Below are positions 23,815 to 32,025 of a stretch of DNA of 44,616 nt, in pieces. The first letter of the stretch is position 1; each line of letters begins with the position of its first letter. This DNA comes from Gammaproteobacteria bacterium (GTDB lineage Bacteria; Pseudomonadota; Gammaproteobacteria; Pseudomonadales; Pseudohongiellaceae), in NCBI GenBank assembly GCA_030427065.1, contig JAUHWU010000012.1, positions 1-44,616 of the forward strand, written 5' to 3'. The notes beneath the pieces are model-generated. The model made no database searches. It was not told the origin of the DNA and saw only the letters and a program-made list of their open reading frames with translations. A program made the translations under genes and the position numbers.

Positions 23815-24408
23815 TTAAAGTACTGACTCAATAGCGGCTTGCAGCTTTTTGCTGTCAGGCTCAACACCACTGCGGAACAGTTCAATAACATTACCGTCTT
23901 TATCGACCAGGTATTTATTGAAGTTCCAGTTGGGTCGTTTGGTTTCATTGGCCAGATGCTGAAACACCGGATGCGCATCGGATCCTTTCACGTTGATTAC
24001 ATCAGTCATGGAAAAAGTCACACCATGGTTGATGTAGCAAATATCGGCGGTTTTTGCGGCATCATCATCTTCCTGATTAAAATCATCAGAAGGGAAGCCC
24101 ACTACTACCAGGCCCTTGTCCCTATAACGCTGATAAAGCGCCTCAAGTCCGGTGAACTGATAGGTATAGCCACAATAGCTGGCGGTATTAATCAGCAGTA
24201 CCGGCTTTCCGGCGGTTTGAGCACACAGGTCTATTATCTGGCTGGAATGTAGACGATTAATCTTGTGATCAAGCCATGGTGCACAGATTGCCTCGCCGCT
24301 TACTACCTCCTGTTCCTCTGACTGGGCAAATCCGGACGGGCTTGCAAGGCACAAACACAGGGAAAAAAATAATGAGAAAATACTTTTGTCTTTAGCCAGC
24401 TTATTCAT
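23815..24408 (-). CDS. exported glutathione peroxidase-family thiol peroxidase
   Basis: A 197-residue cysteine-type glutathione peroxidase with a signal peptide ending near SGFAQ, so it should act in the periplasm. The peroxidatic residue is Cys79 in NTASYCGYTYQF (Cys, not selenocysteine). Gln112 of the FNQE motif and the Trp of NWNFNKYLV complete the active site. Cys124 (ADICYINHGV) sits where the resolving Cys of thioredoxin-type GPx proteins lies. It should reduce organic or lipid hydroperoxides. The sulfur/oxidase operon lies downstream on the same strand but with its own control region. Confidence 0.9.
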   Translation of the reverse strand: MNKLAKDKSIFSLFFSLCLCLASPSGFAQSEEQEVVSGEAICAPWLDHKINRLHSSQIIDLCAQTAGKPVLLINTASYCGYTYQFTGLEALYQRYRDKGLVVVGFPSDDFNQEDDDAAKTADICYINHGVTFSMTDVINVKGSDAHPVFQHLANETKRPNWNFNKYLVDKDGNVIELFRSGVEPDSKKLQAAIESVL

Positions 24409-24530
24409 GAATTACCTTCTCCGCTATTCAGGGCAACGTCCAAATGGTTTTTGATTATGTACGCTTGAAAGCCCCTGCAGGATTACCTCAAAGCCTGCTA
24501 AAGCGATATGAATATCGGGCGCTGCCTGCT

Positions 24531-25949
24531 TCAGGGTTGCGCAGCCAGTCGCACGACGATTTCGTGATAAGCCTGCACGAATTTGTAGAGCTCCTGCTCC
24601 AGTATTCGCTCCTGATCACTGTGGGCCCCGTAACCCAATGGTCCGTCTTCGCGATCGATACCGGGTCCGACGCCATAACAACTGACCCCCATGGCACGTA
24701 CATAACTCATGTCGGTGGCGCCGGTACTCATTCTCGGAATCACCGGCACGCCATAGTGCTCACTGTAAACCTGTTCGATAACACGAAATGCCTCGGTATC
24801 CAGACTCACTGCCGCGCTTGGGCGCACCAGAGCATCATCCCAGGTCACTTCGATGGCTTCATCGTCCACCACTGTGGCAATGGCTTCAAGGAAGCTGTCA
24901 AAATCCTGTTCCGGCAACAATCGCACGTCCAGGGAAGCGCTACCGGCTGAAGGAATGACATTGTAGCGATAACCAATATTCATGATAGTTGGTGTCACGG
25001 TATTGTGCAGCAGTGCGGCTGTAGCCGGCTCATTGTCCAGCATCCAGAGCATGGCTTCTTCGGCCGCGCGGGAGCCCGGATTCAGCAGAGCCCGATAGCG
25101 GGCGGCGGCCTCGGGAGAAGAAATGTCGGCAAGACGTGCCAGCATGGTAGTTGTGGTGTCACTCAAACGCACAGGCTCCTGCCAATCTGCCAGGGCTGAA
25201 ATGGCCTGACCAAGACGCACCACCGCATTGTTGCGTGTGGGGACCGAACCATGTCCGGCCACGCCGGTAACATTCAACACGGCTGTGCGGCGTTTCTTTT
25301 CACCGGACTGAATGCCGGCAAATAGTGCCTCACCGTTTTCGCGGGTTACACTGCCACCTTCGGCAAGACAGTACTGCGCATCAATTGCATCGGGGTGCTC
25401 ACTGGTCATGAATTCGATTCCCCACTGCACACCGCCTTCCTCACCAGCCTCGGCAAGAAAAATCACATCACGATCCAGGGTCACACCGCTGCGTTTCAAC
25501 AACAGCATGGTCATCAGTGAGGCCACCAGATTGTCCTTGTCGTCGACCACGCCCCGACTATAAATCCACTTGTCATCCAGCGTGCCGCCAAAGGGTGGGA
25601 AGCTCCACTTTTCCGGGTCGACAGTCACCACATCCAGATGCGCCATCAGCAGTAAAGGCTCTTTACTGCCATTGCCGCGCAGTCGGGCTACCAGGTTGGC
25701 ACGGGCCGGATCACGGCTGTAGATTTCCACATCAATACCTTCAGCAGTAAGAACATCTGCCAGCTGTTCCACCAGCACGGTTTCGTTACCTGGCGGATTG
25801 GAGGTATCCACTCGAAGCATGTCCTGAAAGCGTTGCAGGGTTTCCTGATTGATGGCATCCCAATCCGGCTCGGCGGCATTGGCAGAAATAAACAACAAAC
25901 TGAAAATAATGGATATCAGTGTTCGACTAACTATTCTGAAAAAAGGCAT
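24531..25949 (-). CDS. exported M20 family metallopeptidase
   Basis: A 472-residue M20 (ArgE/DapE/carboxypeptidase-type) dizinc peptidase. I chose the ATG at 25949 because CGGAG lies 6 bases before it and a signal peptide follows (SLLFISANAAEP); the frame reaches 25982. Metal ligands and the base are readable: H104 and D106 (MAHLDVV), D137 (VVDDKDN), E170-E171 (AGEEGG), and a late His in GYGAHSDQE. A dimerisation domain lies between about 205 and 325 (VAGHGSVP). It should trim peptides or acylated amino acids in the periplasm. It is divergent from the M1 peptidase gene. Confidence 0.9.
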   Translation of the reverse strand: MPFFRIVSRTLISIIFSLLFISANAAEPDWDAINQETLQRFQDMLRVDTSNPPGNETVLVEQLADVLTAEGIDVEIYSRDPARANLVARLRGNGSKEPLLLMAHLDVVTVDPEKWSFPPFGGTLDDKWIYSRGVVDDKDNLVASLMTMLLLKRSGVTLDRDVIFLAEAGEEGGVQWGIEFMTSEHPDAIDAQYCLAEGGSVTRENGEALFAGIQSGEKKRRTAVLNVTGVAGHGSVPTRNNAVVRLGQAISALADWQEPVRLSDTTTTMLARLADISSPEAAARYRALLNPGSRAAEEAMLWMLDNEPATAALLHNTVTPTIMNIGYRYNVIPSAGSASLDVRLLPEQDFDSFLEAIATVVDDEAIEVTWDDALVRPSAAVSLDTEAFRVIEQVYSEHYGVPVIPRMSTGATDMSYVRAMGVSCYGVGPGIDREDGPLGYGAHSDQERILEQELYKFVQAYHEIVVRLAAQP

Positions 25950-26345
25950 TGGCGACTCCGCTGATAAAAAAAGAGCATGCAACTCTTTCTCAAATTAAAA
26001 CTTTTTCTGACGGAAATATAAAACTGGCACTAATTATGTATGGCATTGAGTGGCTTGTTAACAGGAGATTGTGATACTCCTGAAAATAAAGACTTCCTGG
26101 AAACATGTTGCACCGGGATTGTGCGCTTATGCCTGAAAAGGGCGAACTTTGCGCCATATCGATACATCACCCCGGGCAATGAGAAAATGAAAATCGTCCA
26201 GGCTAAAAATATTTGAGCGATGAAATGATGTTTTGTACGTTTTCACGCTCATTAATACCCCATGTGCCTGTTTGTCGTTATACTTTCTTCAGCATTATCG
26301 ACACTCAGGCCTGAGTCACCAAAATATTCAGACAGGGATTACTAT
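25950..26345. other. divergent intergenic region between M20 and M1 peptidase genes
   Basis: This region should hold promoters for both exported peptidases. A hairpin CAGGAG-N9-CTCCTG lies at 26062-26082, and an imperfect inverted repeat pairs 26214-26225 with 26241-26251 (TGAGCG / CGCTCA with TGAAA / TTTCA). No clear -35/-10 pair was seen. The reading frame of the M1 gene extends back to 26262 but that part looks non-coding. Confidence 0.4.
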
Positions 26346-28835
26346 ATGTCAAACAGTCCAATCAACATGCAAGTACCGGCCAAGACTATTATTTTTTCAC
26401 TAAGCGCAATGCGATTATTTTTCAAAACACCGGTGACTGTTATTTTCCTGTTATGTGTTGCATTTGTTACGCCAACCGCATTCAGCCAAACCAAACAAAG
26501 CAAAGGCTCATTCGAGGATGTGTTCCGACAGCTGGATGAAATCCTGCCGACCCCAAATAGTTATCGTACCGCTTCCGGCGCACCGGGTAATGCTTACTGG
26601 CAACAGCAGGCTGATTATGAAATCGAGGCTACCCTCGATGAGGACAATCAGCGCATCATCGCCAGCGAGCGCATTACCTACAGCAACAACTCTCCAGACA
26701 CGCTGCCTTATATCTGGGTGCAGCTGGACCAGAATCGCTTTCGCGATGATTCCATTGGCCGCACTACCGGTACTACCGGCAGTGACCGCATCTCCTTTGC
26801 CGGCATGCGCCTGGAACAACATGCGGCGGAAAGGGAGTTTGGCTTCGAGATTCAACGCGTCGCGCTGCGCAATGGCAATGCGCTGGATTACACCATCAAT
26901 GGCACCATGATGCGTATTGATCTGGCCACGCCACTACGCAGTGGCCAGTCAGTCACCTTTGAAATTGACTGGGAACATAACATCACCGATTCCGACATCA
27001 TGGGGGGGCGTGGTGGCTATGAACATTTTCGCGACAGCGATACCTACCAGTTTGCCCTGGCCCAGTGGTATCCCCGTGTCGCCGCCTACACCGACTACAA
27101 TGGCTGGGTGAACAAGCAGTTTATCGGTCGCGGTGAATTTACCCTGGAATTTGGCGACTTCGATGTGTCTCTTACCGTGCCTGCTGATCATATCGTTGCC
27201 TCTACCGGCGTACTGCAGAATCCCAACCAGGTACTTACTGCGCAACAGCGGGATCGCCTTGACCAGGCGCGCGAATCAGACACCCCTGTGTTCATCGTTA
27301 CCCCCGAGGAAGCTGAAGCCAATCAGGAAGAAGGCACTGATGAGATGGTGACCTGGCGCTTTGAAGCGGAAAATGTGCGTGACTTCGCCTGGGCCAGTTC
27401 CCGTAAATACATCTGGGATGCCATGACCCATGTCCAGGAAGGTGCTGAACATGAAGAAGTGCTGGCGATGTCCTTTTATCCACCGGAAGCCGAACCCCTG
27501 TGGTCACAATACTCAACCCATTCAGTGGCTCACACCATGGATGTGTATTCGAAGTTTTCCTTTGACTACCCCTACCCGGTGGCTATTTCCGTGAATGCCT
27601 GGGAATCCGGCGGCATGGAATACCCGATGATTACCTTTAATGGTTACCGTCCGGTGGAGGATGAAGACACCGGTGAGCGCACCTATTCACGGCGTGCCAA
27701 ATACGGGCTGATCTCGGTGGTTATCCACGAGATTGGTCATATCTACTTTCCCATGACGGTTAACTCTGACGAAAGACAATGGACCTGGATGGATGAGGGT
27801 GTGAATACCTTTCTGCAGTTTCTGGCCGAACGTGAATGGGAAGATGACTATCCTTCCAGACGCGGCGACCCGAAAAACATCGTCGATTACATGCTCTCGG
27901 AAAATCAGGTACCGATCATGACCAACTCAGAATCGATTCTGCAGTTCGGCAACAATGCCTATGCCAAACCGGCAACGGCACTGGTCGTGCTGCGGGAAAC
28001 GGTGATGGGACGCGGCCTGTTTGATTTCGCTTTCAAGGAGTACAGCGAACGCTGGATGTTTAAACGCCCCACACCCAGTGATTTATTCCGCACCCTTGAG
28101 GATGCTTCCGCAGTCGATCTGGACTGGTTTTTCCGCGGCTGGTTTTACTCCACCGATCATGTGGATATCGCTCTGAATGATATCCGTGAATATAAAGTCT
28201 CCACCCAGGATCCGGAGATCGAGTTTCCCCTGAACAAAGAAGACGCCGATGAAGAGCCTGAATCGCTGACGCAACTACGAAATTCAGACATTGAAAAACG
28301 CGTGGATCGCTTTCCTGAACTGAATGACTTTTATAATGAAAACGATGAGTTTACCGTGTCCAACAAGGACCGAAATGACTACACCAGTTTCCGTGATGGT
28401 CTGGAAGACTGGGAACTGGAAGTTCTGGACAAGGCCATTGCCGATGGCTCACTGATCTACTTCCTGGATTTCGAAAATATTGGCGGCCTGGTCATGCCCA
28501 TACCACTGCAGATCAACTATGCCGACGGCAGCACAGAAAACAAAATGATTCCGGCAGAAATCTGGCGCTACGATTCCCATGCGGTCACGCATACGCTGAT
28601 TACACAGAAGGAAATCGACTCTGTTGAGGTCGATCCCATGCAACAGATCGCCGATGCTGATACCGGCAATAACAAATTGCCACGGGAAATCCAGCGCTCC
28701 CGTATCGAGCTGTATAAAGGTGACAGCAAACAGCGGGATCTGATGGCGGATATGCTGGTGCAACTGAAATCCGCAGAGACCGGCGATGATGAAGAAACCT
28801 CTGCCGATCTGCCGCTGGAAGAAGCTGGCGAGTAA
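26346..28835 (+). CDS. M1 family zinc aminopeptidase-like protein, exported
   Basis: A gluzincin of the M1 family, 829 residues from the ATG at 26346, which has AGGGA 8 bases upstream; the frame is open from 26262. A hydrophobic segment (TVIFLLCVAFVTPTAFSQ) should be a signal peptide. The metal site is HEIGH (H461, E462, H465) with the third ligand E484 in WMDEG, the normal HExxH-x18-E spacing. The exopeptidase motif reads GGMEYP rather than GAMEN. The long acidic C-terminal part (NKEDADEEPE) is less typical. It should cleave N-terminal residues from peptides in the periplasm. A DUF6702 gene follows. Confidence 0.9.
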   Translation: MSNSPINMQVPAKTIIFSLSAMRLFFKTPVTVIFLLCVAFVTPTAFSQTKQSKGSFEDVFRQLDEILPTPNSYRTASGAPGNAYWQQQADYEIEATLDEDNQRIIASERITYSNNSPDTLPYIWVQLDQNRFRDDSIGRTTGTTGSDRISFAGMRLEQHAAEREFGFEIQRVALRNGNALDYTINGTMMRIDLATPLRSGQSVTFEIDWEHNITDSDIMGGRGGYEHFRDSDTYQFALAQWYPRVAAYTDYNGWVNKQFIGRGEFTLEFGDFDVSLTVPADHIVASTGVLQNPNQVLTAQQRDRLDQARESDTPVFIVTPEEAEANQEEGTDEMVTWRFEAENVRDFAWASSRKYIWDAMTHVQEGAEHEEVLAMSFYPPEAEPLWSQYSTHSVAHTMDVYSKFSFDYPYPVAISVNAWESGGMEYPMITFNGYRPVEDEDTGERTYSRRAKYGLISVVIHEIGHIYFPMTVNSDERQWTWMDEGVNTFLQFLAEREWEDDYPSRRGDPKNIVDYMLSENQVPIMTNSESILQFGNNAYAKPATALVVLRETVMGRGLFDFAFKEYSERWMFKRPTPSDLFRTLEDASAVDLDWFFRGWFYSTDHVDIALNDIREYKVSTQDPEIEFPLNKEDADEEPESLTQLRNSDIEKRVDRFPELNDFYNENDEFTVSNKDRNDYTSFRDGLEDWELEVLDKAIADGSLIYFLDFENIGGLVMPIPLQINYADGSTENKMIPAEIWRYDSHAVTHTLITQKEIDSVEVDPMQQIADADTGNNKLPREIQRSRIELYKGDSKQRDLMADMLVQLKSAETGDDEETSADLPLEEAGE

Positions 28836-28923
28836 ACAAACCGTGCTATTTCCCATTCTGTTGAATATCAGCAACTGTAAACCACGGTTGCTGATATCAC
28901 ATTCCCGGCTCAGCGAGACTATT

Positions 28924-29421
28924 TTGAAACGTACGTTTTTATACATTCTTTACAGCTTGCTGTTAATCCCTCTCGGTACGCAAGCCCATCGCGAAAAAAC
29001 CGTACTCACCACTATTACCTGTAACGAACGCACCGAACTGCTGGAAATCGTGCACCGCACTTTTGCTCATGATGTGGAGCATACACTGGGCAATCACCTG
29101 CAGGCCCAGGGTGGCCTTGACAACCTCGAAGCCCAGGCACGAATCAGCATAGAATTGAGCAACAGCTTTATGCTCTGGGACAGCAAAGGTAAAAAAATTC
29201 CGCTAACGCTGGTAGGTGGAGAACTGGAAGCGGAATATTTTTTTATTTACCAGGAAGCACCCTGCTCTGCGCTTACCGAAATCACCAGTGTGCGCCATGA
29301 AATGCTACGCAACTACTGGCCGGACATGACCAATTATCTTAATGTCTATTTTGCTCCTGACGCAGGCACCCTTACGCGCTCGCTGATTTTTGCCAGCGAT
29401 TCCGGTATTCAATCCTTCTAG
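28924..29421 (+). CDS. DUF6702-like exported protein
   Basis: A 165-residue protein from a TTG start chosen because a clean signal peptide follows at once (KRTFLYILYSLLLIPLGTQAH). The frame also runs back to an ATG at 28786, inside the M1 gene, but those residues look like out-of-frame reading. The mature part (DVEHTLGNHL, LWDSKGKKIPLTLVGGELEA, YFFIYQE) resembles DUF6702, a family often next to M1 peptidases. Its function is unknown. It follows the M1 stop by 88 bases and is likely co-transcribed. Confidence 0.65.
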   Translation: MKRTFLYILYSLLLIPLGTQAHREKTVLTTITCNERTELLEIVHRTFAHDVEHTLGNHLQAQGGLDNLEAQARISIELSNSFMLWDSKGKKIPLTLVGGELEAEYFFIYQEAPCSALTEITSVRHEMLRNYWPDMTNYLNVYFAPDAGTLTRSLIFASDSGIQSF

Positions 29422-29422
29422 A

Positions 29423-29442
29423 TTTTTTTGTCGCCAAAAAAA
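29423..29442. terminator. A/T-rich bidirectional hairpin
   Basis: TTTTTTTG at 29423-29430 pairs with CAAAAAAA at 29435-29442 around TCGC, exactly between the convergent DUF6702 and CBM9-like genes. The stem is weak (one G-C pair) but its place fits a shared terminator. Confidence 0.4.
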
Positions 29443-30093
29443 TTATTTCAGAATTAAATGACCGAAACATGCCGGCACATGAAAGTTTGGCGTGTTACCA
29501 CTTAAGGTGGGACTCCAGGCCAGAAAAGCGCAGGATTCTGCAGTACACGACCATGATGATGTCGGGTCATGGGATTGCAGAGAGACAATGCGAAAAAAAT
29601 TTAGTCGATAGTGCTCCTGCAAGCTTCCCAATAGAGACAGGGGAATCAGTATCTTTCCGTGCCAGGAATTTTCTCCTTTAACTACCGACGTCTGAATGCC
29701 GGCATCGCGGCCAGCAAATATATCCACAGTATTATTGCTACCGGTGCCATTCAGGTTTGTCACCCAGGCAGAAAACAATGCACCATTGGGATTTAACTCA
29801 ATTTCCAGATAGCGCATTGGTGTTTCTGCCCCTGCAGAAATGAATACTTCAAACACTTCCTGATTCCACATGGCGGAATTGTCATCGGTGTAAGTGTTCT
29901 GCTCAAGATAGCGATCGTTCAGCAACGCAATTTCCACTAGTAGTGCCTGCGGCTTTTTTTGAAAGCCAAGGCAAACTTTGCAAGGAAACGACTTTGCTTG
30001 AGCGCCGTTTGTTGTGATTGAAAAGGGACCAATATCTTTTGGCGGTATGGCGTCTGAAAGAGTGACAGATAAATTGTTTACTGGCTTGTTCAT
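29443..30093 (-). CDS. CBM9-like carbohydrate-binding-domain protein
   Basis: A 216-residue protein that consists of one CBM9/DOMON-like beta-sandwich. Readable family marks are NSAMWNQEVFEVFIS, RYLEIELNPNGALFSAWV, HGKILIPLSLLG and a C-terminal AWSPT...PNFHVPACFGHL. No signal peptide or catalytic domain is visible, so it may act in the cytoplasm or be exported by another route. It may bind sugars, or it may be a redox DOMON-like module. It is convergent with the DUF6702 gene and divergent from the HD-GYP gene. Confidence 0.7.
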   Translation of the reverse strand: MNKPVNNLSVTLSDAIPPKDIGPFSITTNGAQAKSFPCKVCLGFQKKPQALLVEIALLNDRYLEQNTYTDDNSAMWNQEVFEVFISAGAETPMRYLEIELNPNGALFSAWVTNLNGTGSNNTVDIFAGRDAGIQTSVVKGENSWHGKILIPLSLLGSLQEHYRLNFFRIVSLQSHDPTSSWSCTAESCAFLAWSPTLSGNTPNFHVPACFGHLILK

Positions 30094-30192
30094 GATGCTT
30101 TCAATTCTTCCAGTGCTTCCACAACAACTAATCGACTCTTTTTTTATAAATCAACGTTAATTGTATCTCTATATGGGCAAAAAGCGCATAAT

Positions 30193-30234
30193 GAATAGTG
30201 AATAGTGAATAGTGAATAGTGAATAGTGAATAGT
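30193..30234. repeat. six perfect GAATAGT heptanucleotide repeats
   Basis: GAATAGT is repeated six times without a mismatch, 52 bases before the HD-GYP start. A CATAAT hexamer at 30187-30192 abuts the array and could be a -10 element, which would put the repeats across the transcription start or in the leader. Confidence 0.95.
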
Positions 30235-30285
30235 GTGAGACGTTCCCATAAATGATGTTTCACCAAGGAAATCAACCTGACAGCA

Positions 30286-31272
30286 ATGAGCAAAGCAGCT
30301 TCACACGCCCTCCTTATCTATGATGGCAGATCTTTTATCGGAGCCAATGAATCCGCACTCAAACTGTTTCAGTTTACCACCTATGACGAGTTCAAAAATC
30401 GTCCGCTAAACTCCCTTAATCCGCCTAATCAGGCAGATGGTAAAGACTCTATAAGCTCGCTTAGGACAAAAATTGATCTTGTCTACAGGGACGGTGAATG
30501 TGACTTTCCCTGGATCTATATCCGCAGCAATGGCGATACCTTTTATGCCCGGGTAAAACTCAGCCTGATTCACTTACATGAGCAGGAAGTGATTGAATTT
30601 TTTATTAAGGAAACCGGCAAGGACAAGGTAAACACGGACCTATCGGAACTGAACTTCTTCAAGCATATGCTTCAGGAAAATGCGGAGGAATATAGAGACG
30701 GCCTTGTTGATACCATCGGTGCCTTTGCCAAATTAGTCGAGGCAAGAGACCCCTATACGTTTGGCCATCAATCCAGAGTGTCACAACTGGCCGTCGCTAT
30801 TAGCGAAGAGATGGAGCAGGGTGCGTCTTTTGCGGAAGGCGTCAGGCTGGGTGCCCTGATCCATGATATTGGCAAAATTCATATCCCCGCCGAAATTTTG
30901 ACCAAACCAACAAAACTGTCTGATCTGGAGTACGACCTGATCAAGGGCCATGCCAAAGTGGGCTATAACATTCTTAAAAATGTTCGTTTCCCCTGGCCAA
31001 TAGCAAAGATAGCTTTACAGCACCATGAACGCATGGATGGCAGTGGTTATCCCAACGGCCTGAAAGGCAAAGCAATATGTCTGGAAGCGAGAATCGTCGC
31101 GGTCGCCGATGTAGTGGAAGCGATTTCCAGCTTTCGCCCCTACCGGCCCGCCCTGGGGAATGAGGTGGCACTCAAGGAAATTTCCGTTAATAGCGGAACG
31201 CTATTTGATGCCACGGTGGTGAAGGCCTGTCTCAAGGTGTTTAATGAGAATGGCTTTACTTTTATTGAGTAA
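30286..31272 (+). CDS. PAS-HD-GYP c-di-GMP phosphodiesterase
   Basis: A 328-residue signalling protein. Residues about 5-110 look like a PAS sensor (LIYDGRSFIGANESALKLF). Residues about 135-325 are an HD-GYP domain with all marks: H161, H193-D194 (ALIHDIGKI), H222, H246-H247 (LQHHERMDGSGYPNGLKG) with GYP at 254-256, and VADVVEAISSFRPYRP. It should hydrolyse c-di-GMP in the cytoplasm. No membrane segment is present. The start is the only ATG near the PAS; the ribosome site is weak. The alanine-rich gene follows by 56 bases. Confidence 0.92.
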   Translation: MSKAASHALLIYDGRSFIGANESALKLFQFTTYDEFKNRPLNSLNPPNQADGKDSISSLRTKIDLVYRDGECDFPWIYIRSNGDTFYARVKLSLIHLHEQEVIEFFIKETGKDKVNTDLSELNFFKHMLQENAEEYRDGLVDTIGAFAKLVEARDPYTFGHQSRVSQLAVAISEEMEQGASFAEGVRLGALIHDIGKIHIPAEILTKPTKLSDLEYDLIKGHAKVGYNILKNVRFPWPIAKIALQHHERMDGSGYPNGLKGKAICLEARIVAVADVVEAISSFRPYRPALGNEVALKEISVNSGTLFDATVVKACLKVFNENGFTFIE

Positions 31273-31328
31273 TACTAAAGTGAGTAAACAAAGAAGAACG
31301 TACAAAAACGGCAAAGGCGGAGATTGGA

Positions 31329-31817
31329 ATGAGCGAAGACATAGATAAACTATATGCCCGCATGACCGAACTGGAAACAGAAGTTGGCAACTTACGTGAA
31401 GGCTATATCATCGTAAACAAGCGCTATTCTGAATCCCTGGCCTCATTGAAAGAGCTTACAGCGTACGCCACTGAGGCCGCTAATCGCTCCGCAAAAGCCG
31501 CTGAATTCGCACTCATGGCAGCGGAAATGTCTACCATCGCCGCAAGAGAAGCCGCCGACCATTCGGTGATCTCTGCTGCGGTGAATGCGGCAGATGCAGC
31601 GCTGGCCTCGGCACAGGCCGCAACGGAAGCCGCCGCGGCTGCTGCTGCCGCCTCATCCTTGGCGGCCTCCGCCGCGTTGCACCAGGCTGAAGAATCGGCA
31701 AAGCAATCTGTGGCAATGGCGGCTGCAGCGTCAGAAGTAGCAGCAAAGGCTGCTGCAGAAGCCGTTAAATTGGCCCGGGAAGCAGCCAGTTTCAAGAATA
31801 AAAAAGAAGAGAAATAA
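31329..31817 (+). CDS. alanine-rich helical protein of unknown function
   Basis: A 162-residue protein with no recognised family. The first 45 residues look like a coiled coil (DKLYARMTELETEVGNLREG). The rest has about 50 alanines in 118 residues, with an unbroken run of eight, spaced by Glu, Ser and Lys, which predicts one long helix or bundle. There is no signal peptide. The ATG has GGCGGAGAT upstream (good ribosome site). It is 56 bases after the HD-GYP gene and likely in one operon with it. It could be a scaffold or phasin-like protein, but nothing in the sequence decides this. Confidence 0.75.
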   Translation: MSEDIDKLYARMTELETEVGNLREGYIIVNKRYSESLASLKELTAYATEAANRSAKAAEFALMAAEMSTIAAREAADHSVISAAVNAADAALASAQAATEAAAAAAAASSLAASAALHQAEESAKQSVAMAAAASEVAAKAAAEAVKLAREAASFKNKKEEK

Positions 31818-32025
31818 ACACCAAGATTGCCTTGCTCAAATACTTCCGCACGGGAGTTTTACCCTGAGCAGATCTATTTCCTGCGTTCCTTTCTTACAGG
31901 AATATTCTTTCCTGTAAGCTTTTACCACTCTCTCTAACTAATTATTGGCTGAGTCTGTTTATTTATTACAGATTCGCTATGATCTTTCTTTTTATAGACA
32001 TCACTTAAATCGACAGAGAGAAGCA

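Noticed and set aside
23590-23826. Plus-strand 78-codon frame
   Set aside because: It is antisense to the DUF2256 gene, whose cysteine motifs are clear on the minus strand.
24444-24950. Plus-strand 168-codon frame opposite the M20 peptidase 3' end
   Set aside because: Most of it overlaps the M20 gene on the other strand, and the residues show no family pattern.
30193-30234. CRISPR or attachment-site reading of the GAATAGT array
   Set aside because: Units are 7 bases and head to tail with no spacers, and there is no integrase or tRNA nearby.
31424-31795. Minus-strand alanine-rich frame opposite the alanine-rich protein
   Set aside because: GCN codon runs read as alanine- or serine-rich on the other strand as well. 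The plus-strand ORF has the ribosome site and the coiled-coil head.
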